This document shows, piece after piece, positions 7,410 through 15,124 of a DNA stretch of 20,892 nt. The stretch spans positions 1 through 20,892 of the forward strand of contig JALHHH010000048.1 in NCBI GenBank assembly GCA_022837485.1, in the 5' to 3' direction. This DNA is from Bacteroidales bacterium (GTDB lineage: Bacteria; Bacteroidota; Bacteroidia; Bacteroidales; Lentimicrobiaceae). Below the pieces are notes generated by a model, which did not search any database, had not been told where the DNA came from, and saw only the letters and a program-made list of their open reading frames with translations. Numbering within the stretch: position 1 is the stretch's first letter; every line of letters begins with the position of its first letter. A program made the position numbers and the translations under genes.

Positions 7410-8108
7410 ATGGTTACAGCCCGATCGGTTACCCGAAAAATATTTCGTCTGATCCGCTTTGCTGTATTTTTCTTTTTCTTTTCCTCCGTGCTTGCGACCA
7501 TCATCTACCGTTTTCTGAGACCACCCATTACACCTTTGCAGGTAATCAGGGTAATTAAACACATTTCGGATGGTGAGAAGCCCCGGCTGAGCCGCGACTG
7601 GGTAAAACTGAAGGATATTTCTCCGCACATGGTACAGGCTGTAGTGGCTGCAGAGGATAATAACTTTATGAAACATCACGGGCTGGATTTTGAAGCCATC
7701 CGTAAAGCCCGGGAACTCAATAAAAAGCGTAAACACAAACTGGGAGCCAGCACCATTTCTCAGCAAACCGCCAAAAATGTATTTCTGTGGCCCGACCGTA
7801 CATGGATAAGGAAGGGGCTGGAAGTTTATTTTACCGGTCTCATCGAAATTTTCTGGGGGAAGCGCCGCATTATGGAAGTATATCTTAACGTGATCGAAAT
7901 GGGCGATGGTATTTACGGTGTTGAGATGGCTTCCATGAAATATTACGGGAAGCCTGCTTCAGCACTCAACAGGGCCGAAGCAGCAATGATTTCGGCAGTA
8001 CTGCCCAATCCGCGCAGATGGAGCCCGGCGTCTCCGACAGCCTACATCCAGCGAAAGCAATCGCGGATAATGCGGGTAATGAACCAGATCGGGAAGGTAG
8101 AGCTGTAA
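7410..8108 (+). CDS. mtgA: Monofunctional peptidoglycan glycosyltransferase (GT51)
   Basis: A 232-residue protein that polymerises lipid II into glycan strands at the outer face of the inner membrane. There is one N-terminal membrane anchor (about residues 12-33, with the run FFFFFSSVLATIIY), then a GT51 domain. Family motifs appear in order: AAEDNNFMKHHGLDF with the catalytic glutamate at residue 82; GASTISQQTAKNVFL; KRRIMEVYLNVIEMGDGIYG with the second conserved acidic residue; and AAMISAVLPNPRRWSP. No transpeptidase domain follows, so it is the monofunctional type rather than a class A penicillin-binding protein. The start is set by the -7 element upstream; the open frame back to 7302 would include the promoter. 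The following DUF4476 gene lies 135 bases downstream, and a functional link is not apparent. Confidence 0.93.
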   Translation: MVTARSVTRKIFRLIRFAVFFFFFSSVLATIIYRFLRPPITPLQVIRVIKHISDGEKPRLSRDWVKLKDISPHMVQAVVAAEDNNFMKHHGLDFEAIRKARELNKKRKHKLGASTISQQTAKNVFLWPDRTWIRKGLEVYFTGLIEIFWGKRRIMEVYLNVIEMGDGIYGVEMASMKYYGKPASALNRAEAAMISAVLPNPRRWSPASPTAYIQRKQSRIMRVMNQIGKVEL

Positions 8109-8243
8109 GCACTCCGATTACAGCCGGCAGGGTAGAAATGAAAAATGCAAACCCAACGAATTACAATCGGGCTGGCCTTTGATTAATTCAGAACCGGCCT
8201 TTAAGTCAATCACTGCATACTAACCCTCAAACCTTTTATTCAC

Positions 8244-9215
8244 ATGAAGCAAAGACTACCCCTGCTGCTTATAATGGCAGCACTGGTTCTGAACCCGGGT
8301 GCCATGGCACAGCTTAACACCAATCTCGTCTTCTTTACGGAACAGGGAGAACGTTTCAGCGTAATTCTGAATGGTATAAGACAGAATCCGGCTCCTGAAA
8401 CCAACATCAAAGTTACCGACCTGATAGCACCATCTTACAAGGTAAAAATCATTTTCGACCAGCAGGGCATACCCGATCTTGATAAAACCCTGACCTTTAA
8501 CCAGGGAACTGAAACTACCTATGTGATCAAGCGAAACAACAAAAACGAGTATGTGCTGCGATGGATGAATGAGGTGCCCATTGCTCAGGCCTTGCCTCCT
8601 GCCGGCGGACAACAGACAGTGGTATATACAACACAGGCTCCGGATCCCGCCCCCGCAGTTGTTACCCAAACCACTACTACTTACACCGAAACAATCACCG
8701 ACCCGCAGGGAAATGTATCCATGGGCATCAACATAAACGATCCGGCCCTGGGCGTTAACATGAACATCAATGTCGGAGGGGGTATACCTTCGGGTTCACA
8801 GGTAAGCACATCGCAAACCACCACATACACCACCACAACCACAAGCGGTGGAAATTATAGGGAACCCGCACCACAGCAGACCTATGTACTGCCCGGATAT
8901 TCAGGTCCCAACGGATGTCAGTACCCGATGCATCCGGCCGAATTTCAAGAGGTAAAGCGCTCAATTGAAGGCAAATCGTTCGACGATACCCGCCTGAAAA
9001 TTGCGAAACAGGTGATTGCTTCCAATTGTCTGCTTAGTGCACAGGTTAAAGAGATTATGCTGTTGTTCTCGTTTGAGGATACTCGCCTGCAGTTGGCAAA
9101 ATTTGCGTACGGCTACACCTTCGATACCGGCAATTATTATAAGCTGAACGATGCTTTTACCTTTGAATCAACAATAGAAGAACTTGACGAATACATCAGC
9201 GGATTCCGGAGGTAA
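8244..9215 (+). CDS. Secreted DUF4476 protein with threonine-rich linker
   Basis: A 323-residue exported protein. The signal peptide is residues 1-22 (MKQRLPLLLIMAALVLNPGA, cut after AMA). A beta-rich N-terminal domain (LVFFTEQGERFSVILNGIRQ) covers about residues 23-110. A low-complexity linker (about 120-220) is rich in Thr, Gln and Pro with repeated TTTY and an INxxxPxxGVNMNINVGGG segment. The C-terminal domain (about 228-322) matches DUF4476: SFDDTRLKIAKQVIASNCLL, QVKEIMLLFSFEDTRLQLAK, FAYGYTFDTGNYYKLNDAF. That domain has no established function; it is common in secreted Bacteroidetes proteins. A strong terminator follows 29 bases after the stop. I see no clear -7 element in the 135-base gap upstream, so it may be read through from mtgA. 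Confidence 0.85.
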   Translation: MKQRLPLLLIMAALVLNPGAMAQLNTNLVFFTEQGERFSVILNGIRQNPAPETNIKVTDLIAPSYKVKIIFDQQGIPDLDKTLTFNQGTETTYVIKRNNKNEYVLRWMNEVPIAQALPPAGGQQTVVYTTQAPDPAPAVVTQTTTTYTETITDPQGNVSMGININDPALGVNMNINVGGGIPSGSQVSTSQTTTYTTTTTSGGNYREPAPQQTYVLPGYSGPNGCQYPMHPAEFQEVKRSIEGKSFDDTRLKIAKQVIASNCLLSAQVKEIMLLFSFEDTRLQLAKFAYGYTFDTGNYYKLNDAFTFESTIEELDEYISGFRR

Positions 9216-9244
9216 TTGAAAAAATTTATCAGCAACTGCTTTAC

Positions 9245-9280
9245 AGAGCCGGAACGCAAAGTTCCGGCTCTCTTTTTTTG
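9245..9280 (+). terminator. Intrinsic terminator after the DUF4476 gene
   Basis: A perfect 11-base stem, AGAGCCGGAAC (9245-9255) with GTTCCGGCTCT (9261-9271), has loop GCAAA and a tail of seven T residues. It shares the GCCGGAAC core with the terminator at 2750. Confidence 0.92.
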
Positions 9281-9338
9281 ATAAAACTGTCTGAATTTGA
9301 ACCGTTGATTTTGATAATTCGCTAAAAATTATTTTTTG

Positions 9339-9346
9339 TACCTTTG
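9339..9346 (+). promoter_or_regulatory. -7 element for pyruvate phosphate dikinase
   Basis: TACCTTTG followed by CACCC matches TAnnTTTG. The nearest TTTG upstream (9310-9313) is 25 bases away, longer than the usual 19-21. A leader of about 75 bases follows, with a small hairpin GCAGG/CCTGC (9360-9374). Confidence 0.65.
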
Positions 9347-9426
9347 CACCCTCAAACCGGCAGGGCTAACCTGCAAGAAATCAAGCCTTGATAAAACTTA
9401 ACCAAAACAGATAAAACCTACGAAAA

Positions 9427-12240
9427 ATGGGAAAAGAAAAGACCAGAAAGTCGGTTTACACCTACGGCAACAAGAAGGCCGAAGGCGACGCCACTATGAA
9501 GAACCTGCTCGGCGGTAAAGGTGCCAACCTTGCCGAAATGAACCTCATAGGAGTTCCGGTACCACCGGGATTCACCATCACTACAGAAGTTTGCACCGAT
9601 TATAACACTTACGGTCGCGAGAAAGTGATTGAAATGATCCGCCCCGAGGTTGAAGCAGCGGTGAAATACGTTGAGAAGATTATGGGTTCAACGTTTGGCG
9701 ACAAAAAGAACCCCCTCCTGCTCTCGGTACGTTCAGGCGCACGTGCTTCCATGCCGGGCATGATGGATACAGTTCTGAATCTGGGTCTTAACGATGAAGC
9801 TGTTGACGGAATCGCAAAGAAATCAGGAAACGAGCGTTTTGCATGGGATTCATACCGCCGCTTCGTCCAGATGTTTGGCGACGTGGTTCTGGGTATGAAG
9901 CCTGCTTCTAAGGAAGACATAGACCCCTTCGAAGAGATCATGGACCACATGAAAGAAGAAAAGGGAATTGAGCTCGACACCGATTTTACCGTTGACGACC
10001 TGAAAGAGCTTGTAAAACGCTTCAAAAAAGCCGTTAAGAAAGTTACCGGTCACGACTTCCCTACCGATCCGTGGGAACAGCTCTGGGGCTCGGTGATGGC
10101 CGTATTCGACAGCTGGATGAACGAGCGCGCAGTCTACTACCGCAAGCTCAACAACATCCCGGCCGAATGGGGTACTGCCGTTAACGTTCAGGCAATGGTA
10201 TTCGGCAACATGGGCGAGAATTCAGCAACCGGAGTTGCCTTTACCCGCGATGCTGCCACCGGAGAGGATATCTTCAACGGAGAATATCTGATCAACGCAC
10301 AGGGAGAAGATGTGGTTGCCGGTATCCGCACACCGCAGCAGATCACCAAAGAGGGTTCGAAACGCTGGGCCAAGCTTGCCAACGTAACGGAAAAAGACCG
10401 CGCAAAGAACTATCCTTCACTGGAAGAAGCCATGCCGGCTCTATACAAAGAGCTGCTCGATACACAGCAGAAACTGGAAGACCATTACCGCGACATGCAG
10501 GACCTCGAGTTCACCATTCAGGATGGTAAGCTCTGGATGCTGCAGACCCGTAACGGAAAACGTACCGGCGCTGCCATGGTTAAGATTGCCATGGATATGC
10601 TGAAACAGGGAATCATCACCGAGAAGGAAGCACTGCTCCGCTGCGAGCCGGCCAAACTCGATGAACTTCTCCACCCGGTCTTCGATCCCGTTGCCATCAA
10701 AAAGGCAAAAGTACTTGCCAAAGGTCTTCCCGCATCTCCCGGTGCAGCTACCGGTCAGGTAGTGTTCCATGCTGATGAGGCTGAGAAATGGGTTGCCGAA
10801 GGCCATAAAGTGGTTCTGGTTCGTATTGAAACCTCTCCCGAAGACCTTAAGGGTATGAATGTCGCTCAGGGCATCCTTACCGCCCGCGGCGGGATGACCT
10901 CACACGCCGCCGTAGTTGCCCGCGGAATGGGCAAGTGCTGCGTATCGGGTGCTGGCAGCCTTAAGATCGACTACAAAGCCCGCACCATCAACATCGACGG
11001 AATCACACACAAGGAAGGCGACTGGATTTCGCTCAACGGAAGTACCGGAGAAGTTTATGAAGGCAAGATTACAACCATGGACCCCGAACTCAGCGGCGAT
11101 TTTGGCAAGCTGATGAAGCTGGCCGACAAGTATTCGCGTATGCTGGTTCGCACCAACGCCGATACTCCGCGCGATTCGCAGGTAGCCCGCAACTTTGGTG
11201 CACAGGGTATCGGCCTCTGCCGTACAGAGCATATGTTCTTCGAAGGCGATCGCATCAAAGCAATGCGCGAAATGATCCTGGCCAACGATGAGGCAGGACG
11301 CCGCAAAGCACTCGAAAAGCTTCTTCCTATCCAGCGCTCCGACTTCGAAGGCATTTTCGAAGCCATGCACGATCTGCCCGTAACCGTTCGTTTGCTCGAC
11401 CCTCCTTTACATGAGTTTGTCCCCCACGAAGAGGCAAACCAGAAGGAAATGGCAAAAGAGATGGGTATCACCGTTGAGGAAGTAAGGCAGAAAGTTCACG
11501 ACCTCGAGGAGGTAAACCCCATGCTTGGTCACCGCGGCTGCCGTCTTGGCAACACCTATCCTGAAATCTCCGAGATGCAGGCCCGCGCCATCATCGAGGC
11601 CGCTCTGAACCTCAAGAAAAAAGGCATTAAAGCCATTCCCGAAATCATGATCCCCCTTACGGGAACATTCGAGGAAATGAAAATGCAGGAGAAGATCGTC
11701 CGCGATACGGCTGAAAGAGTACTTGCTGAACGCAAAGAAAAAATCGATTACCTTGTAGGTACAATGATTGAAATTCCTCGCGCAGCGCTCATCGCCGACC
11801 GCATCGCCGAATCGGCCGAGTTCTTCTCATTCGGAACCAACGACCTCACCCAGATGACCTTTGGATACTCACGCGATGATGCCGGCAAATTCCTGCCCGT
11901 TTATCTCGAAAAAGGAATTCTGAAGCACGATCCTTTCCAGGTTCTGGACCGGGAAGGCGTTGGACAGCTCGTACGCATGGGCGTCGAGCGCGGCCGCAGT
12001 ACCCGCCCCAACCTGAAAGTCGGTATCTGCGGCGAACACGGAGGCGAGCCTTCTTCCGTTGAATTCTGCCACTCTGTAGGCATGAACTACGTGAGCTGCT
12101 CACCCTACCGCGTTCCAATCGCACGCCTTGCTGCAGCACAGGCCGTAATAAAGGAAGAAGCCGCAGCTAAAGCCAGCGCAGGCAAAAAAGCAAAAAAAGA
12201 TGAAGGCAAAGGCAAAAAAGCCGCGAAAAAGAAAAAATAA
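9427..12240 (+). CDS. ppdK: Pyruvate, phosphate dikinase with lysine-rich C-terminal tail
   Basis: A 937-residue enzyme interconverting pyruvate + ATP + Pi and PEP + AMP + PPi in the cytosol. The N-terminal nucleotide-binding domain (LLGGKGANLAEMNLIGVPVP, SVRSGARASMPGMMDTVLNL) is followed by the swivelling domain with the phospho-histidine at about residue 493 in GGMTSHAAVVARGMG, preceded two residues earlier by the regulatory-type threonine. The C-terminal PEP/pyruvate barrel carries the active-site cysteine at about residue 868 (GICGEHGGEPSSVEF), and the domain ends in RVPIARLAAAQA. After that point comes a 31-residue extension with 13 lysines (AKASAGKKAKKDEGKGKKAA and more), absent from the 874-residue clostridial enzyme. 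It has its own promoter and terminator and lies directly upstream of PEP carboxykinase. Regulation by a separate PPDK regulatory protein is known in other organisms; no such gene is here. Confidence 0.97.
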   Translation: MGKEKTRKSVYTYGNKKAEGDATMKNLLGGKGANLAEMNLIGVPVPPGFTITTEVCTDYNTYGREKVIEMIRPEVEAAVKYVEKIMGSTFGDKKNPLLLSVRSGARASMPGMMDTVLNLGLNDEAVDGIAKKSGNERFAWDSYRRFVQMFGDVVLGMKPASKEDIDPFEEIMDHMKEEKGIELDTDFTVDDLKELVKRFKKAVKKVTGHDFPTDPWEQLWGSVMAVFDSWMNERAVYYRKLNNIPAEWGTAVNVQAMVFGNMGENSATGVAFTRDAATGEDIFNGEYLINAQGEDVVAGIRTPQQITKEGSKRWAKLANVTEKDRAKNYPSLEEAMPALYKELLDTQQKLEDHYRDMQDLEFTIQDGKLWMLQTRNGKRTGAAMVKIAMDMLKQGIITEKEALLRCEPAKLDELLHPVFDPVAIKKAKVLAKGLPASPGAATGQVVFHADEAEKWVAEGHKVVLVRIETSPEDLKGMNVAQGILTARGGMTSHAAVVARGMGKCCVSGAGSLKIDYKARTINIDGITHKEGDWISLNGSTGEVYEGKITTMDPELSGDFGKLMKLADKYSRMLVRTNADTPRDSQVARNFGAQGIGLCRTEHMFFEGDRIKAMREMILANDEAGRRKALEKLLPIQRSDFEGIFEAMHDLPVTVRLLDPPLHEFVPHEEANQKEMAKEMGITVEEVRQKVHDLEEVNPMLGHRGCRLGNTYPEISEMQARAIIEAALNLKKKGIKAIPEIMIPLTGTFEEMKMQEKIVRDTAERVLAERKEKIDYLVGTMIEIPRAALIADRIAESAEFFSFGTNDLTQMTFGYSRDDAGKFLPVYLEKGILKHDPFQVLDREGVGQLVRMGVERGRSTRPNLKVGICGEHGGEPSSVEFCHSVGMNYVSCSPYRVPIARLAAAQAVIKEEAAAKASAGKKAKKDEGKGKKAAKKKK

Positions 12241-12301
12241 TCCTTCAGCCCTATCCAAAGAATGAACAGGCATGCGAAATAATGCCCGTTCGTCAAAAAA
12301 T

Positions 12302-12338
12302 AATAAGGCAGTCTTACCAAAGGCTGCCTTATTTTAAT
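12302..12338 (+). terminator. Intrinsic terminator after ppdK
   Basis: A 14-base stem (12302-12315 with 12320-12333) contains one G-U pair and closes a four-base loop. Its outer part is AATAAGGCAG with CTGCCTTATT, followed by TTTAATAT. It lies about 60 bases after the stop and ends only 15 bases before the pckA -7 element. Confidence 0.82.
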
Positions 12339-12347
12339 ATAATCTTT

Positions 12348-12355
12348 TACCTTTG
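12348..12355 (+). promoter_or_regulatory. -7 element for pckA
   Basis: TACCTTTG followed by CAATC matches TAnnTTTG and is the same octamer as at 9339 and 2860. It implies a leader of about 77 bases, similar to that of ppdK. Any -33 element would fall in the terminator region; none is clear. Confidence 0.62.
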
Positions 12356-12437
12356 CAATCGTTTGAAATCAGCCATGTGCTTCAGGCAAACATATTTAGA
12401 TGCATAAATACAGAAACGGTTAAAAATTCAATCTTCA

Positions 12438-14072
12438 ATGACCAACCAACCACACAACCCATCTGTTCCCGCCGGGAACTCCATCGATCTTTCCATTTAT
12501 GGAATCACGGATGTTAAAGAGATCATCTACAACCCCTCCTACGAACTCCTGTTTGAGCATGAAATGGATCCTTCTCTGGAAGGATTCGAGCGTGGCGTTC
12601 TTACCAAATCGGGAGCAGTATCGGTTGATACAGGAATTTTCACCGGCCGCTCTCCAAAAGATAAGTATATCGTTCACGATGAAGTTAGTGAAAATACCGT
12701 ATGGTGGAGTACAATCGGAAAAAACGACAACAGGCCTCTCGACCCGGCCATCTGGGATCAGCTAAAAGGCATTGTGGTAAACCAGCTCTCGGGAAAAAGG
12801 CTTTATGTGCTGGATGCCTTTGCGGGAGCCAACAACGAATCAAGGCTCTGCATCCGTTTTATCGTTGAGGTAGCCTGGCAGGCACACTTCATCAAAAACA
12901 TGTTCATCCGTCCTTCGGAAGAAGAGCTCAGAAACTTCAAGCCCGATTTCGTTCTTATGAACGGCTCAAAAGCAACCAATCCTAAATGGAAAGAACAGGG
13001 GATGAACTCCGAAAACTTCGTGGTTTTCAACCTGAAGGAACGCATGCAGGTAATCGGCGGAACATGGTACGGCGGTGAAATCAAGAAAGGCATCTTTACT
13101 ATGATGAACTACTACCTCCCGCTGAAAGGCATTGCTGCCATGCATTGCTCGGCCAATATGGGTAAGGACGGGGATGTAGCCATCTTCTTCGGACTTTCGG
13201 GTACAGGAAAAACCACCCTGTCGGCCGACCCCAAACGTGCGCTGATCGGCGACGATGAACACGGCTGGGACGACGACGGAGTGTTCAACTTCGAAGGCGG
13301 ATGTTACGCCAAATGCATCAATCTGAGCGAAGAGAATGAGCCGGACATTTACCGCGCCATCCGTCGCGACGCACTACTCGAAAACCTCGTGATACTGCCC
13401 GACGGCAGCATCGACTTTGCCGATGCATCCAAAACCGAAAACACCAGGGTTTCATACCCCATCTATCACATCGATAATATAGTAAAACCCGTTTCAAAGG
13501 GAGGTCATGCTTCAAAGGTTATTTTCCTTACCGCCGATGCTTTCGGTGTGCTTCCTCCGGTTTCAAGACTTACCGCCGACCAGACCGAATACCACTTCCT
13601 TTCAGGATTTACCGCCAAGCTTGCCGGCACCGAACGAGGCGTTACCACTCCTCAGCCAACTTTTTCCGCATGTTTCGGCAACGCATTCCTTGCGCTGCAC
13701 CCTACCAAGTATGCCATGGAACTGGTAAAACGCATGAAACAATCGGGCGCCAAAGCATACCTGGTCAACACCGGATGGAACGGCACCGGCAAACGTATCT
13801 CGATCAAAGACACACGAGCCATCATTGATGCCATCCTAGACGGTTCCATCGACCATGCTCCGGTGAAAACAATACCCTACTTCAACCTGGACGTTCCTAC
13901 CGAACTCCACGGGGTTAATCCCGGCGTACTCGACCCGCGCGATACGTATGCATCTGCAGACGTATGGAACGAGAAGGCAAAAGATCTTGCCAAACGCTTC
14001 ATCGATAACTTCGAAAAGTATACCGATAACGAAGAAGGAAAACGTCTGGTACAGGCTGGTCCGAAGCTCTGA
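12438..14072 (+). CDS. pckA: Phosphoenolpyruvate carboxykinase (ATP)
   Basis: A 544-residue cytosolic enzyme of the ATP-dependent class, converting oxaloacetate + ATP to PEP + CO2 + ADP. In many anaerobes it runs in the carboxylating direction. Visible features are the RSPKDKYIV substrate-loop motif (in FTGRSPKDKYIVHDE), GTWYGGEIKKGIFTMMNYYL, the kinase-1a P-loop FFGLSGTGKTTLSADPKR with its lysine at residue 258, the metal-binding DDEHGWDDDGVFNFEGGCYAK segment, and YHFLSGFTAKLAGTERGV near the nucleotide site. The length is usual for the family. It follows ppdK, but a terminator and a separate promoter lie between them, so the two can be expressed independently. Together they set flux at the PEP/pyruvate/oxaloacetate branch point. 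Confidence 0.97.
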   Translation: MTNQPHNPSVPAGNSIDLSIYGITDVKEIIYNPSYELLFEHEMDPSLEGFERGVLTKSGAVSVDTGIFTGRSPKDKYIVHDEVSENTVWWSTIGKNDNRPLDPAIWDQLKGIVVNQLSGKRLYVLDAFAGANNESRLCIRFIVEVAWQAHFIKNMFIRPSEEELRNFKPDFVLMNGSKATNPKWKEQGMNSENFVVFNLKERMQVIGGTWYGGEIKKGIFTMMNYYLPLKGIAAMHCSANMGKDGDVAIFFGLSGTGKTTLSADPKRALIGDDEHGWDDDGVFNFEGGCYAKCINLSEENEPDIYRAIRRDALLENLVILPDGSIDFADASKTENTRVSYPIYHIDNIVKPVSKGGHASKVIFLTADAFGVLPPVSRLTADQTEYHFLSGFTAKLAGTERGVTTPQPTFSACFGNAFLALHPTKYAMELVKRMKQSGAKAYLVNTGWNGTGKRISIKDTRAIIDAILDGSIDHAPVKTIPYFNLDVPTELHGVNPGVLDPRDTYASADVWNEKAKDLAKRFIDNFEKYTDNEEGKRLVQAGPKL

Positions 14073-14143
14073 ATCATTACCGGCACATTCAGGAACACCA
14101 GCCACACTTAATACGGCAGTATCCTGAAATGTCGTACATGCAT

Positions 14144-14192
14144 ATTCCCCCGGTTAATTCGATTGCACCGGATGCTCCGAGACCGGGGGAAT
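14144..14192 (+). terminator. Inverted repeat, possible terminator after pckA
   Basis: An 11-base perfect stem, ATTCCCCCGGT (14144-14154) with ACCGGGGGAAT (14182-14192), encloses a 27-base loop. Only TT-A-C-A-TTT follows, so the T-tract is poor. It lies about 70 bases after pckA and is the only hairpin candidate before the next gene. Confidence 0.5.
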
Positions 14193-14252
14193 TTACATTT
14201 ACACCAGGTAACAATCCCGACTGTAAACCTGTCAATGCATCGCAGAAAATCC

Positions 14253-14260
14253 GAAATTTG
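14253..14260 (+). promoter_or_regulatory. Possible -7 element for the UPF0153-like gene
   Basis: GAAATTTG followed by CATTC has one mismatch to TAnnTTTG and lies 22 bases before the ATG at 14283. No -33 element was confirmed. Weak. Confidence 0.3.
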
Positions 14261-14282
14261 CATTCAAAACCGACAACATCGA

Positions 14283-14552
14283 ATGTCTGAAACAGTAATG
14301 CAATGCAGACCCGGTTGTGCAGCCTGCTGCATCTACCCTTCCATTAGTTCTGCCATTCCGGGAATGCCGGGCGGTAAGCCCCCAATGGTGCCCTGCATAC
14401 AACTTACCGCCGACCTGAAGTGTGCATTATTTGGCCAGCCTTCGAGGCCGGCGGTGTGCAGCGGATTTAAACCCGAAGAAATTCTTTGCGGAAACTCGAA
14501 CGAAGAAGCTGAAAAGAATTTCAGCTGGCTGCTCAGCCTTCCGCTTAAATAA
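14283..14552 (+). CDS. Small UPF0153/YeiW-like cysteine-cluster protein (CxxxCxxCC)
   Basis: An 89-residue protein with eight cysteines at 8, 12, 15, 16, 38, 47, 59 and 69. The opening CRPGCAACCIYPSISSAIPG, then GMPGGKP, CIQLTADLKCALFG and RPAVCSGFKP, match the small UPF0153 proteins typified by E. coli YeiW. The cysteine cluster suggests bound metal, but the function of the family is not established. The frame is open back to an ATG at 14163, but that extension runs through the putative pckA terminator arm and a -7-like element and has no family likeness. ATG 14283 starts just before the cluster and gives the family's usual length. It is the second cysteine-cluster protein in the window, of a different subfamily from the one at 3668. 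Confidence 0.82.
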   Translation: MSETVMQCRPGCAACCIYPSISSAIPGMPGGKPPMVPCIQLTADLKCALFGQPSRPAVCSGFKPEEILCGNSNEEAEKNFSWLLSLPLK

Positions 14553-14718
14553 GCATTGTTTTCACCGTGCCTGTTTCACCTGAGTATGTGTAGAGTTTTT
14601 ATACAAACAGCGGCACTTTCAAACAAGAATTCATACTGGCATCAATTAACCGGCACACAGACTGATCTTACAAAAAATTTGTTTTAAAAAGTCTTCATTT
14701 GTAACTAATGTATCAACA

Positions 14719-14728
14719 ATAACGTTAT
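14719..14728. promoter_or_regulatory. Palindrome upstream of the cold-shock promoter
   Basis: ATAACGTTAT is a perfect 10-base palindrome ending four bases before the -33 element. It sits where an operator or activator site could lie. No regulator is identified, and such a palindrome can arise by chance in AT-rich DNA. Confidence 0.3.
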
Positions 14729-14732
14729 GAAG

Positions 14733-14763
14733 TTTGACTTTCATCTTTTTTTAATTATATTTG
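14733..14763 (+). promoter_or_regulatory. Complete Bacteroidetes promoter for the cold-shock gene
   Basis: TTTG (14733-14736), a 19-base spacer and TATATTTG (14756-14763) form a full match to the -33/-7 pattern. Transcription would start near 14769, leaving a leader of only about 23 bases. That rules out a long cold-box leader of the enterobacterial cspA kind. Confidence 0.82.
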
Positions 14764-14791
14764 TGATGTTAATCACCAACTTCTATCAATT

Positions 14792-14983
14792 ATGCCTACC
14801 GGTAAAGTAAAATTCTTTAATGAGCGTAAGGGATTTGGTTTTATTATTGATGATGAAACCCAGCATGACGTATTCGTCCATGCCACTGGCCTTACTGAAA
14901 AAGTGAATGAGAATGACCTCGTATCTTACGAGATAGCCGAGGACAAACGAGGAAAGAAAGCTGTTGATGTAAAGAAGTTATAG
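14792..14983 (+). CDS. Cold-shock domain protein (CspA family)
   Basis: A 63-residue single-domain protein that binds single-stranded RNA or DNA and melts secondary structure. Both RNA-binding motifs are present: RNP1 as KGFGFI (residues 13-18) and RNP2 as DVFVH (residues 26-30). The opening TGKVKFFNERKGFGFI and the C-terminal GKKAVDVKKL are typical. It is slightly shorter than the 70-residue E. coli CspA, normal for Bacteroidetes members. It is a single-gene transcript: a complete promoter lies immediately upstream and a terminator 23 bases after the stop. Cold induction is only an inference from the family, since many members are constitutive. Confidence 0.95.
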   Translation: MPTGKVKFFNERKGFGFIIDDETQHDVFVHATGLTEKVNENDLVSYEIAEDKRGKKAVDVKKL

Positions 14984-15006
14984 TTTTTCTTTTCAGAGTT
15001 ACCCCG

Positions 15007-15029
15007 AAAGCCTCATTTTGAGGCTTTTT
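15007..15029 (+). terminator. Intrinsic terminator after the cold-shock gene
   Basis: A nine-base stem, AAAGCCTCA (15007-15015) with TGAGGCTTT (15019-15027), has a three-base loop and continues into TT-GG-TTTTT. Confidence 0.85.
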
Positions 15030-15092
15030 GGTTTTTCAGGGATAAGCTTCAGCACTCCTTTTTACGATCTGTGCTCCTATCCCGAATCCGAT

Positions 15093-15100
15093 TATCTTTG
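15093..15100 (+). promoter_or_regulatory. -7 element for the ABC-F gene
   Basis: TATCTTTG followed by CATC matches TAnnTTTG. It lies 24 bases before the TTG at 15125 and downstream of the in-frame GTG at 15071, so it decides between the two starts. Confidence 0.6.
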
Positions 15101-15124
15101 CATCTCCATAAAATAAGCATTCCT

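Noticed and set aside
9347..9426. Riboswitch or attenuator in the ppdK leader
   Set aside because: Only a five-base hairpin is present and no known riboswitch core is recognisable.
15071..15124. N-terminal extension of the ABC-F protein from a GTG at 15071
   Set aside because: The extension contains the likely -7 element at 15093-15100 and has no likeness to ABC-F N-termini, which begin close to the first beta strand.
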